Below are positions 26,787 through 35,371 of a DNA stretch of 64,000 nt, in pieces. This DNA comes from Pseudomonas nitroreducens NBRC 12694 (GTDB lineage: Bacteria; Pseudomonadota; Gammaproteobacteria; Pseudomonadales; Pseudomonadaceae): contig NZ_BDAI01000018.1 of NCBI RefSeq assembly GCF_002091755.1, positions 1 to 64,000 on the forward strand, given 5' to 3'. The notes beneath the pieces are model-generated. The model saw nothing but the letters and a program-made list of their open reading frames with translations. It did not search any database and was not told the DNA's origin. Every line of letters starts with the position of its first letter. The first letter of the stretch is position 1. The position numbers and the translations under genes are program-made.

Positions 26787-26971
26787 GATGATCGGCCGTT
26801 CCGGTTAAAACGAGGGAATCGGCAACTATATAGGTCTGGGGCGAAATTTTCATCCGTGGGCCGCTTGGCCGTAGGGCTGAGCCCGAACTACCCCCGATGA
26901 TCCCGAGCAAGGGGCGGACGAGAGGCGTAAGATGCCCGCCTATTCTGCTCAGTCTTTCATCGGGAGTACCC

Positions 26972-28066
26972 ATGAGCGCCGTTACCCGTGCCACGGTGGA
27001 GGCCGTCCTCCGCCAGATCAACGACCCCCACACCGGCCAGAACCTGCTGGACGCAGGCTACCTGCACGAGCTGGACATCCAGGGCGGGCGTGTCTCTCTG
27101 ACCCTTGAGCTGGGTTACGCCGCCGGCCTGTTCAAGAATGGCCTGGCGCAGACCGTGCAGATGGCCCTGGAGGCGCTGGACGGCGTCGACTCGGCGCAGG
27201 TCAAGGTGGAAACCCACATCGCCGCGCACAAGGCCCAGGCCCAGGTGCCGGGCATGAGCAACGTGAAGAACATCATCGCCGTGGCCTCCGGCAAGGGCGG
27301 CGTGGGCAAGTCCACCACCGCCGCCAATCTCGCGCTGGCGCTGGCCCGCGAAGGCGCCAAGGTCGGCATCCTCGACGCCGACATCTATGGGCCGAGCCAG
27401 GGCATCATGTTCGGCATCCCCGAGGGTACCCGGCCGAAGATCCGCGACCAGAAGTGGTTCATCCCGCTGGAGGCCCACGGGGTGGAAGTCATGTCCATGG
27501 CCTTCCTTACCGACGACAACACCCCGGTGGTCTGGCGCGGCCCGATGGTCTCCGGTGCGCTGATCCAACTGATCACCCAGACCGCCTGGAACGACCTGGA
27601 TTACCTGGTCATCGATATGCCGCCGGGCACCGGCGACATCCAGCTGACCCTCGCGCAGAAGGTCCCGGTGGCCGGTGCGGTGATCGTCACCACCCCGCAG
27701 GACCTGGCCCTGCTGGACGCCAAGAAGGGCGTGGAGATGTTCCGCAAGGTCAACATCCCGGTGCTGGGCGTGGTGGAGAACATGGCTGTGCACATCTGCT
27801 CCAACTGCGGCCATGCCGAGCACCTGTTCGGCGAGGGCGGCGGCGAGAAGCTGGCGGCGCAGTTCGGCGTCGACCTGCTGGCCTCGCTGCCGTTGTCCAT
27901 GGCCATCCGCATGCAGGCCGACGGCGGCAAGCCCACCGTGGTTGCCGACCCGGAAAGCCAGCTGGCGATGATCTACCAGGAAACCGCGCGCTGCGTCGGC
28001 GCCCGCATCGCCCTGAGCGAGAAGGCCGCGCCGGCCATGCCGAATATTTCCATCAGCGACGATTGA
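26972..28066 (+). CDS. apbC: Iron-sulfur cluster carrier ATPase ApbC/Mrp (MinD-like)
   Basis: This 364-residue P-loop protein has an N-terminal MIP18/DUF59-like domain (1-90), a deviant Walker A 'SGKGGVGKST' at 106-115 and the cluster-binding C-x-x-C ('CSNC', near 276). It should assemble and transfer 4Fe-4S clusters to apo-proteins. ATG 26972 has a CGGGAG site 9 nt upstream. It is convergent with the MreB-like gene, 6 nt apart. Do not confuse it with the Mrp antiporter at 48.5-54.2 kb. Confidence 0.96.
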   Translation: MSAVTRATVEAVLRQINDPHTGQNLLDAGYLHELDIQGGRVSLTLELGYAAGLFKNGLAQTVQMALEALDGVDSAQVKVETHIAAHKAQAQVPGMSNVKNIIAVASGKGGVGKSTTAANLALALAREGAKVGILDADIYGPSQGIMFGIPEGTRPKIRDQKWFIPLEAHGVEVMSMAFLTDDNTPVVWRGPMVSGALIQLITQTAWNDLDYLVIDMPPGTGDIQLTLAQKVPVAGAVIVTTPQDLALLDAKKGVEMFRKVNIPVLGVVENMAVHICSNCGHAEHLFGEGGGEKLAAQFGVDLLASLPLSMAIRMQADGGKPTVVADPESQLAMIYQETARCVGARIALSEKAAPAMPNISISDD

Positions 28067-28072
28067 GTCGGT

Positions 28073-28567
28073 TCAGGCCGTCCATTCAGTCCCTGCACCG
28101 TCGGGGAACTGCAGCGTACGCAGTTCCTCGCTGGTCAGCTCTCGTCCGGTCCAGACATGGACCTTGCGGGCGCCGGCCGAGCGGCACAGCTCGTAGAGTC
28201 CGCGCACTTCGACCTGGGTCAGACCGCCCTCCAGGTGTTCCTGGGGATGCAGCACGACGACCGGGGCCAGGCGGAACGCGGATTTCGGCACGAGGTGTTG
28301 AAACAGCAGCTGCAGGGTTTTTTCCGCAACGGAAAAGTTGGCCAGCAGCGTGCGCGGATGCTGGAAGCCATTCAGCAGCTCGATTCCTTCCTGCCCCTGC
28401 ATCTGCTGCGCGGCGCTGCCAAACGCCAGGGCCTGGCGCTTGCCCTTCACATTGCCCAGGGCCAGCAGCGGCGGCTCGCCGAAGCTCGTTTGCGAGGGCA
28501 GCAGTACGCCGCTGATCCAGTGTGCGGAAAGCTTGAGATACAGGGTGGGGGTGAACTGTTCGAGCAT
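28073..28567 (-). CDS. MreB-like N-terminal-domain mini-protein, unknown function
   Basis: This 164-residue protein runs in parallel with subdomains IA/IB of MreB: a first beta segment ('LYLKLSAHWISGVLL'), 'ALAFGSAAQQMQG' (MreB: A-V-G-x-x-A-x-x-M-x-G), 'LLANFSVAEKTLQLLFQ' (MreB: V-I-A-D-F-x-V-T-E-K-M-L), and 'LAPVVVLHPQEHLEGGLTQVE' then 'GARKVHV' in the matching order. The phosphate-1 loop (D-x-G-T-x-N) is replaced by 'KLSAHWI', and the second actin lobe is absent, so it is unlikely to bind ATP or form filaments. ATG 28567 gives the start most like MreB. Homology is judged by eye. Confidence 0.7.
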   Translation of the reverse strand: MLEQFTPTLYLKLSAHWISGVLLPSQTSFGEPPLLALGNVKGKRQALAFGSAAQQMQGQEGIELLNGFQHPRTLLANFSVAEKTLQLLFQHLVPKSAFRLAPVVVLHPQEHLEGGLTQVEVRGLYELCRSAGARKVHVWTGRELTSEELRTLQFPDGAGTEWTA

Positions 28568-28641
28568 GTGGGTCTCGTCCGTGAGAGTTCGCCGCAGCGT
28601 ATAGAAGAGCACAGTGCGCGTCGACCATCCGGCCGGCCCCT

Positions 28642-28670
28642 TTGCTCGTAACTGTGACGCCCGGTAAGAT
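28642..28670 (+). promoter_or_regulatory. Sigma-70 promoter of dcd
   Basis: A -35 element TTGCTC (28642-28647) and a -10 element TAAGAT (28665-28670) are separated by 17 bp, 40 nt before the dcd ATG. Near-consensus and correctly spaced. Confidence 0.65.
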
Positions 28671-28710
28671 ACGCGTTTATTTTTTCGCCGACTTTCACAG
28701 GACGCTCGCC

Positions 28711-29277
<567 letters not shown>

Positions 29278-29297
29278 TGGCCCTGTGCTGCACGAAG

Positions 29298-29321
29298 AAC
29301 CGGGCCTTGGCCCGGTTTTTT
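29298..29321 (+). terminator. Rho-independent terminator of dcd
   Basis: A 9-bp stem (29298-29306 with 29309-29317) with a 2-nt loop is followed by a run of T. It reaches the last two codons of the convergent P-loop ATPase gene. Confidence 0.9.
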
Positions 29322-29877
29322 ATTGGAACGAAGAACCTTTAGGGCTGTGGGCCAGGACGAATTCCGCACGTTTCTGCAGGCTGCACAGGGGCAGTTCCAG
29401 CACTCGATAGCCCAGCTCTTCGTATGCTTCAGCCATCACCGCCGCCGTTCGCTGCGCTTCGGCGAAGTCCTGCCGGCGTTCGGTATCGTTGCGGTAGATG
29501 GCTTCCCACGCGGGCGCCAGGAATACCGTCGGCCCGTAGCGTAGTTTTCGTGCGGCGATTTGCAGTTCTTCCGGAACCGGTATGCCGCAGAGCCTCGCAT
29601 ATCCCAGCACATCCGGCAGGCCGCGATCGAACAGCCACAACCCACCGCCATCGAGCGCCTGCGCACGAGTCGTCAGCGCGTGCTCGAACATTTCCCGGCA
29701 GAAGGCATCCCGGTTTGCCCACGGCAATGCATCGCCACCACGGACCAGTTGCTCGCGGATGATGGCGCGGCCGCCTTCCTCGACGATGTTCAGGCCGTGA
29801 TGGCGGTGCAGGTGATCGAGCAGTGTGCTCTTGCCGGCGCCGGGGCCGCCGGTGATGACGATGAGGGATTCGGACAT
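29320..29877 (-). CDS. P-loop ATPase/kinase-like protein (AAA_28 type)
   Basis: This 185-residue protein has a Walker A 'GGPGAGKST' at 9-17 just after the first strand, 'EEGGRAII' and 'DRGLPDVLGYARL' in the positions of an NTP-dependent nucleoside or metabolite kinase, and an Arg-rich lid 'RNDTERRQDFAEA'. The fold matches the AAA_28/NadR-kinase-like family; the substrate is unknown. ATG 29877 has CAGGAG 8 nt upstream and begins immediately before the P-loop. It is preceded by a quiP-side terminator, so it is probably its own transcript. Confidence 0.85.
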   Translation of the reverse strand: MSESLIVITGGPGAGKSTLLDHLHRHHGLNIVEEGGRAIIREQLVRGGDALPWANRDAFCREMFEHALTTRAQALDGGGLWLFDRGLPDVLGYARLCGIPVPEELQIAARKLRYGPTVFLAPAWEAIYRNDTERRQDFAEAQRTAAVMAEAYEELGYRVLELPLCSLQKRAEFVLAHSPKGSSFQ

Positions 29878-29961
29878 GGCGACGACTCCTGGGAAAGGAT
29901 GCAGGGGGGTACCAGCCGGGGAAGGTCTTGCAGGTAAGAAATGCAGCGGAGAGGAGGCGGG

Positions 29962-29989
29962 AAAAAAGAAAGGCACCCAAGGGGTGCCT
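29962..29989 (-). terminator. Rho-independent terminator of quiP
   Basis: On the minus strand an 8-bp stem (29989-29982 with 29978-29971, 3-nt loop) is followed by a T-rich tract (29970-29962), about 80 nt after the quiP stop. Confidence 0.88.
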
Positions 29990-30071
29990 GAATATGATCA
30001 TGGAGTAAGTCGACAATTTTGATTCCGGGGCGGAAGCGAAGTTCCCGGCCCCGGAAAAATTCTTCAAATCA

Positions 30072-32612
30072 TCACTTCTCCGGCACCAGCGTCAGGCGCT
30101 TCACGCCGTAGACCTTCTCAAGGTTCTGCGACTGGAAGGGGAAGCTCATGTAGTTGCCCTTCAGCCAGGCGTCGATGCCGTCGGCGTAGTGTGGGCTGGC
30201 CGGGTTGCCGGACTGGCCGCTGCTGTTGAGGCCGATCATCGGCTCGCTCTGGCCGAAGTCGACGACGATGCGCATGGCCGGGATCAGCCAGGTGTTGAAG
30301 TCCTGGCCCCAGTGGTAGGCCGAGACGTTCAGCGTGCTGTGGTCGCCGCCGGCCGGGTAGGGGCCGCGGTCCAGGTAGCCCTTGATCGCGCCGAGGCTGG
30401 CGCGCTCGCCGGCACTGAGGTTGGGCGCCATCTTGGTGCTGTCGCTGACCCACTCGTAGGTGTGCAGCTTGCCCCACTGCCAGGTACGGCGGTCGCTGCC
30501 CAGCTTCTGTTCGCAGAAGGCGGTGGCGGCGGCCAGGCTGCGGGCGAGGATGGTCGGTTTGTCTTCCTTCTGCGGGGTGCGGGTGTCATCCCAGAACGGG
30601 CTGTCGTCACGGCCCAGCAGGTGGTCGGCCTGGGCCGAGTAGGAGAGGTTGGCGGTCTCGACGAAGGCTTTCCAGGACGGGCTGTCCTCCGGGCCCAGTT
30701 CATCGAGGAAGATCTGCTTGCTGCTCTCCTGCAGGAAGGCTTCGTACAGGGCGGCGTCGCCGGAGGTCGCCGAGAGCTTGCCGTCGAACGCCATGATCCG
30801 GTCCAGCGCTTCGCGGGCGCGGGCGCGCTGGTCGGCGGGCAGGGCGTCGATGGCTTTCTTCAGCGGCTGCGCCATGCCCGGTGCATCGAACATGGCCTGC
30901 AGCTTGCCGGCAAAGGGCGTGGTCTGGTCGTACTGCATGGCGATCATGCTGCGGTAGTCGTGGCTCTTGCTGCCGCCGGCGAGTTGGGCGATGCGCTCGT
31001 AGCGCTCCGGGTAGTACCAGGAACTGGACAGCTGCGCGCCGTAGCCTGGCTGCACGCTGCGGTGGTTGGCGGTGCCCAGCCAGCCCTGCTGCGGGTCCTG
31101 GTCGGACGGGTGGAGGATCGGATCGGCGTAGCCGTCCCAGTCATAGCGGCCGTCCCAGCCGGGCGAAGGCAGCAGGCCGCGGCCTTCCTTGCGGTTGGGG
31201 AAGCGCCCGGTGACCTGCCAGCCGATGTGCTTCTCGTCGGCGAACACGATGTTCAGCGCCATGGCGCGCACGTCGCGGGTGGCGTCGAAGGCCTGCTCGA
31301 CGTTCTTCGCGCGGGACAGGTCGAAGAAGGCGTCGAGGGTGCGGTCGGTCTCGCCCTGGATGCTCTGGTAGGCGATGCCGTAGCCGCTGGACAGCGGCAG
31401 CGGTTGCAGGTCGTGCTTGCGCTCGCCCAGCGCGCTGTTGAGCAGCGGGCCGTGGCGAGTCTCGTAGATGACTTCGCGGACCGGGCTCTGGCCCTTGATG
31501 AAGAAGGTTTCATTGCGCTCGATGGCCGGTTTCCACTGGCCATCGGCGAGATAGTAGAGCTTGCTGCCCTGGCGCTTCACCTGCTCAAGGAATAGGTCCT
31601 GATTGTCGCCCATGACCATGGTCATGCCCCAGGCCAGCTTGCCGTTGAAACCGGCGACCACGCCCGGTACGCCGGCGATGGAGACGCCCGCGGCGTTGTA
31701 TTTCGGCGAGCGGATCTGCACGTAGTTCCACACTGAGGGCATGGACAGCGGCAGGTGGGTGTCGTTGGCCAGGATGCTCTTGCCGCTGCGCGTGCGCTGC
31801 GGGGCGATGGCCCAGTTGTTGGAGGCGGCGACGCCCATCATCTGCAGGGCGGCGACCTGGCCTGCCGCACGATCCAGGGCGTCGAGGCCGGCGATCCTGC
31901 CATCCAGGCGCAGGCCCTTGAGTTTGTCCGCTTCCTCGAACGGCAGCGCTTCGTCCGGGTAGATCGGCGTCAGCCAGGGCAGCTTGTCGGCACCGACTTT
32001 CTGCGCCAGTACCAGGGAGGCGATTTCCTCCTGCAGGTTCACCGCCAGGCCGAAGTTCAGCAGGCTGAAGACCAGTGCGGAATCTTCCGGCTTCCAGTAC
32101 TCGGGGCGGTAGCCGGACTCGGCGAGGTCCATCGGCAGCTTGTCGCGGTAGCGGTACAGGTAGGCGTTGACGCCGCGCGCGTAGGTCTCGAAGAAACGCT
32201 TGAGGCGCGGTGAGGCGCCGGCGTAGAGGGCGTCCGCGGCCTTCTTCAGGTTCACCGTGCGCATGAATCGGTCGGTTTCCAGGGCGCCGGGGCCGACCAT
32301 TTCCGACAGGCGACCCTGGGCCATCAGGCGCAGGCCGACCATCTGGCTGATGCGGTCGCTGGCGTGCACATAACCCAGGGTGAACAGCGCGTCGTGGAAG
32401 GTGCTGGTCTCGATCAGCGGCATGCCCAGGCTGTTGCGGCGGATCGACACGTTGTCGGCCAGGCCCTTGATCGGCTGCACGCCGTAGCTCGGCGGCAGGC
32501 TGTCGGAATAGCGGTCATTCAGCCAGCCCTGGCAGCCGGTAAGGCTGACAGCGGCAGTGACGGTGGCGGCAAGGCCGAAGCTGGGAAGCCGGCGGAAGGC
32601 ACGCGGGGCCAT
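30072..32612 (-). CDS. quiP: Acyl-homoserine lactone acylase QuiP (penicillin acylase family)
   Basis: This 846-residue Ntn-hydrolase should cleave the acyl chain from long-chain N-acyl-homoserine lactones, quenching quorum signals. I recognise close similarity to P. aeruginosa QuiP (847 residues). A lipobox-like 'AVSLTGC' (Cys27) suggests lipid anchoring after export. The nucleophile is Ser264 in 'GVAASNNWAIAP': self-cleavage before it gives alpha and beta chains. 'GVPGVVAGFNGKLAWGMTMVMGDNQD' region and 'YPAGGDHSTLNVSAY' are family landmarks. ATG 32612 has GGAG 9 nt upstream; a GTG 18 nt earlier is less likely. Confidence 0.92.
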   Translation of the reverse strand: MAPRAFRRLPSFGLAATVTAAVSLTGCQGWLNDRYSDSLPPSYGVQPIKGLADNVSIRRNSLGMPLIETSTFHDALFTLGYVHASDRISQMVGLRLMAQGRLSEMVGPGALETDRFMRTVNLKKAADALYAGASPRLKRFFETYARGVNAYLYRYRDKLPMDLAESGYRPEYWKPEDSALVFSLLNFGLAVNLQEEIASLVLAQKVGADKLPWLTPIYPDEALPFEEADKLKGLRLDGRIAGLDALDRAAGQVAALQMMGVAASNNWAIAPQRTRSGKSILANDTHLPLSMPSVWNYVQIRSPKYNAAGVSIAGVPGVVAGFNGKLAWGMTMVMGDNQDLFLEQVKRQGSKLYYLADGQWKPAIERNETFFIKGQSPVREVIYETRHGPLLNSALGERKHDLQPLPLSSGYGIAYQSIQGETDRTLDAFFDLSRAKNVEQAFDATRDVRAMALNIVFADEKHIGWQVTGRFPNRKEGRGLLPSPGWDGRYDWDGYADPILHPSDQDPQQGWLGTANHRSVQPGYGAQLSSSWYYPERYERIAQLAGGSKSHDYRSMIAMQYDQTTPFAGKLQAMFDAPGMAQPLKKAIDALPADQRARAREALDRIMAFDGKLSATSGDAALYEAFLQESSKQIFLDELGPEDSPSWKAFVETANLSYSAQADHLLGRDDSPFWDDTRTPQKEDKPTILARSLAAATAFCEQKLGSDRRTWQWGKLHTYEWVSDSTKMAPNLSAGERASLGAIKGYLDRGPYPAGGDHSTLNVSAYHWGQDFNTWLIPAMRIVVDFGQSEPMIGLNSSGQSGNPASPHYADGIDAWLKGNYMSFPFQSQNLEKVYGVKRLTLVPEK

Positions 32613-32735
32613 GGGGATGTGCTCCTGCACAAAGAGGGTCGCGGAAAAGGCGCTACGTTAGTGAGCCGAGGATAGCTGTGCAAGCCGCGCGGGGCGGGAT
32701 TTTCAGCAGCCGACGAATAGTTGGGCCAGACAGCA

Positions 32736-32760
32736 GAAGGCCCGCGCTCGGCGGGCCTTC
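32736..32760 (-). terminator. Hairpin after the SEC-C gene
   Basis: A perfect 10-bp GC-rich inverted repeat (32736-32745 with 32751-32760, 5-nt loop) lies between the SEC-C gene and quiP. It has only a short T stretch, so it is a weak terminator or an RNA-stability hairpin. Confidence 0.55.
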
Positions 32761-32782
32761 GGGGCAGTGCTGGAAACCTGGG

Positions 32783-32983
32783 TCAGGCGCCGTGGCACTT
32801 CTTGTACTTGCTGCCGCTGCCGCAGGGGCACGGATCGTTGCGGCCCACGTCCTTGAGCGGGTTACGCGCAGGCTCGTGGCTGTGGTTGCAGTGCGGGCCG
32901 TGCACGTGGCCATGGTCATGGTGGTGGTCATGATCGTGGTCGTGGTTGCAGTTCGGACCGTGTACGTGGGGTTCCTGGCTCAT
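32783..32983 (-). CDS. Small His-rich SEC-C zinc-motif protein
   Basis: This 66-residue protein has an N-terminal His/Asp-rich segment with two copies of an H-V-H-G-P-x-C-N-H motif flanking a (D-H)n run. A C-terminal SEC-C zinc-binding motif follows ('GRNDPCPCGSGSKYKKCHG', Cys-x-Cys-x8-Cys-His). It could bind Zn, Ni or Co at both ends. ATG 32983 follows the LEA14-like stop by 8 nt, so the two genes are probably co-transcribed. Function unknown. Confidence 0.85.
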   Translation of the reverse strand: MSQEPHVHGPNCNHDHDHDHHHDHGHVHGPHCNHSHEPARNPLKDVGRNDPCPCGSGSKYKKCHGA

Positions 32984-32991
32984 GGTGACGC

Positions 32992-33477
32992 TCACTCGGG
33001 GATGAAATCGCCGGGAATTATCTCGCCATTGCGCGCGATGTGCACGCTCTGTCCGAACAGCAGGCCGGTCTTCACTTCGCCGTCGAGGCGGTAGCGGATG
33101 GGCTTGTCCGGGTCTTCCAGCAGCTTGACGATGTACTTCATGTGCCGCCACAGGTTGGTGGTCACCGGTACTTCGAAGGTTTCGTGGCCGTTGGCTGGCA
33201 CTGTGAACCAGTTATTCGACTCGCCTTCGGCCAGGTCGATATCGTTCAGCTTGACCTTGTAGGCCAGGCCACGGACCGGAAGGCTGAAATCGTTCGGGTT
33301 GTCGATGCGGAAATGCAGGACGAATTCCTGCTCCAGCAAACGAGCTTTCACGACGTCGACTTTCTGCAGCTTCACGTCGGGTTGCTCGAAATTACCTGTC
33401 ATCCAGCCGCAGCCCGAAACAAGGCTGAACAGCCAGCACAGGCTGAGAATTCTTATCATTTGCGCCTGATAATTCAT
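32992..33477 (-). CDS. LEA type 2 (LEA14-like) lipoprotein
   Basis: This 161-residue protein has a lipobox near 'FSLVSGC' (Cys23) and a WHy/LEA14-type beta-sandwich domain ('VLHFRIDNPNDFSLPVRGLAYKV' region, 'VPANGHETFEVPVT'). The family occurs as small envelope lipoproteins of unproven function. ATG 33477 is preceded by GAGG at 7 nt. It is divergent from the 33600 gene. Confidence 0.88.
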   Translation of the reverse strand: MNYQAQMIRILSLCWLFSLVSGCGWMTGNFEQPDVKLQKVDVVKARLLEQEFVLHFRIDNPNDFSLPVRGLAYKVKLNDIDLAEGESNNWFTVPANGHETFEVPVTTNLWRHMKYIVKLLEDPDKPIRYRLDGEVKTGLLFGQSVHIARNGEIIPGDFIPE

Positions 33478-33599
33478 GTCTACCCCTCAAGACGCCCCAG
33501 TGTACCAAGCACCTGCTCGGCCGCAAGTTGTTGTTACGTTAAAAGAAGCTGCACCATACTGGCCGAATGTAACCGGCGGGTTAACACAGGAGAGTGAAG

Positions 33600-34160
33600 A
33601 TGAGCCGTTATGAAATCGCGTTCTCGGGACAGACTATCCCGGGTGCACAGCTCGATACGGTGAAAGCCAACCTGGCCAGGCTGTTCCAGGCCGACGCCCA
33701 GCGCATCGAATTGCTGTTCTCCGGCCGCCGCATGGTGATCAAGAACAACCTCGACGCCGAGGCGGCGGAAAAGTACCGCAGCGTGATCGAACGCGCCGGC
33801 GCTGTCGTCGAAGTGGTCGACATGGACGCGCAGATCGAGGAGATCGAGCTGGCTCCACCGCCGCCGGCCGAGCCGGTCGGCACCGCAGTACAGCCGGCAG
33901 CACCTGCCTCCGGAGCGCAGGGACGCCTGAAAGTAGCGCCGCGCGACGAGTACATGGCCGCTTTCGCCGATGTGGAGGCGCCGGATTTCGGCCTCGCCCC
34001 GGTAGGCGCCGACCTGCAGGACGAGAAACCCGAGGCCGCCGCGCCGCGCGTGGACCTCAGCCAGTTCAGCGTTGCCCCCGTGGGCAGCGACATGGGCCAG
34101 GCCAAGCCCGCGCCGGCAGGGCCTGCGCCGGATACCAGCCACCTCAAGCTGCAGGACTGA
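33600..34160 (+). CDS. Conserved hypothetical protein with C-terminal 'APVGxD' repeats
   Basis: This 186-residue protein has an N-terminal alpha/beta domain (about 1-80; 'IAFSGQTIPGAQLDTVKANL', 'RIELLFSGRRMVIKNNLD'), widespread in gammaproteobacteria but with no function I know. A Pro-rich linker follows, then two copies of a short motif ('FGLAPVGADL', 'FSVAPVGSDM') in an Ala/Pro-rich tail, suggestive of short protein-binding peptides. ATG 33600 has AGGAG 7 nt upstream and is preferred over a GTG at 33594. Its TGA abuts the convergent gene's stop. Confidence 0.8.
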   Translation: MSRYEIAFSGQTIPGAQLDTVKANLARLFQADAQRIELLFSGRRMVIKNNLDAEAAEKYRSVIERAGAVVEVVDMDAQIEEIELAPPPPAEPVGTAVQPAAPASGAQGRLKVAPRDEYMAAFADVEAPDFGLAPVGADLQDEKPEAAAPRVDLSQFSVAPVGSDMGQAKPAPAGPAPDTSHLKLQD

Positions 34161-34787
34161 TCAGTCGCCCTGGTGCGGGTCGTCCTTGTAGACGAATTTG
34201 GGCATTTCCCAGCGGAAACGGATCGCCAGCATGCGGAACAGGAAGCCGGCGAACAGGGTGATCAGCATGGCCTGCTCCTTGGGCAGGTCGATCTGCAGGC
34301 AGATCAGGTAGCACCAGGCGCTGGCGAAGGACACGCTGGCGTACAGTTCGCGGCGGAAGATCAGCGGCACGTCGTTGCAGAAGATATCCCGCAGGATGCC
34401 GCCGAACACCCCGGTGATCACCCCGCTCACGGCAGCGATCAGCAGGCTGTGGCCCATCTCCAGGCTGACCTGGCAACCGATCAGGGTGAAGGCCACCAGG
34501 CCCACGGCGTCGAGCGCGAGGAACATCGAGCGCAGGTGGCGCATCAGCGGGGCGATGAACACGGTGACCAGTGCGGCACCAGCGGTGAGCGCCAGGTACT
34601 CCGGGTGGCGCACCCAGGTCAGCGGGTAGTGGCCCAGCAGCATGTCGCGCACCGAGCCGCCGCCCAGGGCGGTGACGCAGGCGACCAGCACCACGCCGAA
34701 CAGGTCCATGCTGCGCCGGCCGGCGGACAGAGCGCCGGTCATGGCTTCGGCGGTGATGGCGATGATGTAGAGAACGGTCAGCAGCAT
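34161..34787 (-). CDS. UPF0126/TRIC-like seven-helix membrane protein (YicG family)
   Basis: This 208-residue protein has two homologous UPF0126 repeats, each with the 'GGxxRD' motif ('ALGGGSVRDMLLG' and 'GVFGGILRDIFCND'), and about seven hydrophobic helices. Bacterial members resemble trimeric intracellular cation channels; E. coli YicG has been reported to transport glycine. Substrate here is unknown. ATG 34787 starts directly at the first helix; codons further up add a charged, unsupported extension. Confidence 0.88.
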   Translation of the reverse strand: MLLTVLYIIAITAEAMTGALSAGRRSMDLFGVVLVACVTALGGGSVRDMLLGHYPLTWVRHPEYLALTAGAALVTVFIAPLMRHLRSMFLALDAVGLVAFTLIGCQVSLEMGHSLLIAAVSGVITGVFGGILRDIFCNDVPLIFRRELYASVSFASAWCYLICLQIDLPKEQAMLITLFAGFLFRMLAIRFRWEMPKFVYKDDPHQGD

Positions 34788-34866
34788 GGCGAGGTCCGGC
34801 AGGAGTAGCCGGCGCGGCGAATCACCGCCGCCCCGGAAAAAAGCGCGGATTCTAGCCCAGACACTG

Positions 34867-34887
34867 AACGCCCCCAAGGGGGGCGAG
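34867..34887 (-). terminator. GC-rich hairpin after the YchJ-like gene
   Basis: A 7-bp stem (34869-34875 with 34879-34885) with a 3-nt loop lies 11 nt below the YchJ-like stop on the minus strand. It has no long T-run, so its strength is uncertain. Confidence 0.5.
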
Positions 34888-34895
34888 CGGGCACC

Positions 34896-35369
34896 TCACT
34901 CGATCCACGGGCCGCAGCATTTCTTCAGCTTGCCGCCGGCACCGCAGGGGCAGGGGTCATTGCGCCCCAGCTTCATCGGCACGGTGGGGTCGAGGAAGTA
35001 CCAGCGGCCGTCGCGCTGGACGAATCCCGAGCATTCGCGATGGCTGTGCTCGCCGCCGGCGTCGTGCCAGCGCGCGATGAAGGTCACCCGCGCGTGCTCC
35101 GGCTGGCCGCCGAGCACTTCATGGCTGACCACTTCCAAACCCAGCCAGGTGCTGCCCAGGCTCCAGGTACGGATCGCCTCCAGGTCCAGCCCCTGCTGCT
35201 GGGCCGGCAGCGTCGTGTCGCGCAGGTAATCCACCAGGCCCAGCGCGTAGGCGCTGTAGCGCGAGCGCATCAGCGCCTCTGCGGTGGGGGCCGCGACGCC
35301 GGCATGGAAGCGCCCGCAGCAGTCCGGTAATGGACGGCCGCTGCCGCAGGGGCAGGTCGGTTCGATCAT
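34896..35369 (-). CDS. YchJ-family protein with two SEC-C motifs
   Basis: This 157-residue protein has SEC-C zinc motifs at both ends ('CPCGSGRPLPDCCG' at 6-19 and 'GRNDPCPCGAGGKLKKCCG' near 135-153) around a central YchJ domain of NTF2-like fold ('EALMRSRYSAYALGLVDYL'). Length and layout match E. coli YchJ (152). Function is unproven. ATG 35369 lies 2 nt after the upstream stop, implying co-transcription with that gene. Confidence 0.9.
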   Translation of the reverse strand: MIEPTCPCGSGRPLPDCCGRFHAGVAAPTAEALMRSRYSAYALGLVDYLRDTTLPAQQQGLDLEAIRTWSLGSTWLGLEVVSHEVLGGQPEHARVTFIARWHDAGGEHSHRECSGFVQRDGRWYFLDPTVPMKLGRNDPCPCGAGGKLKKCCGPWIE

Positions 35370-35371
35370 GG

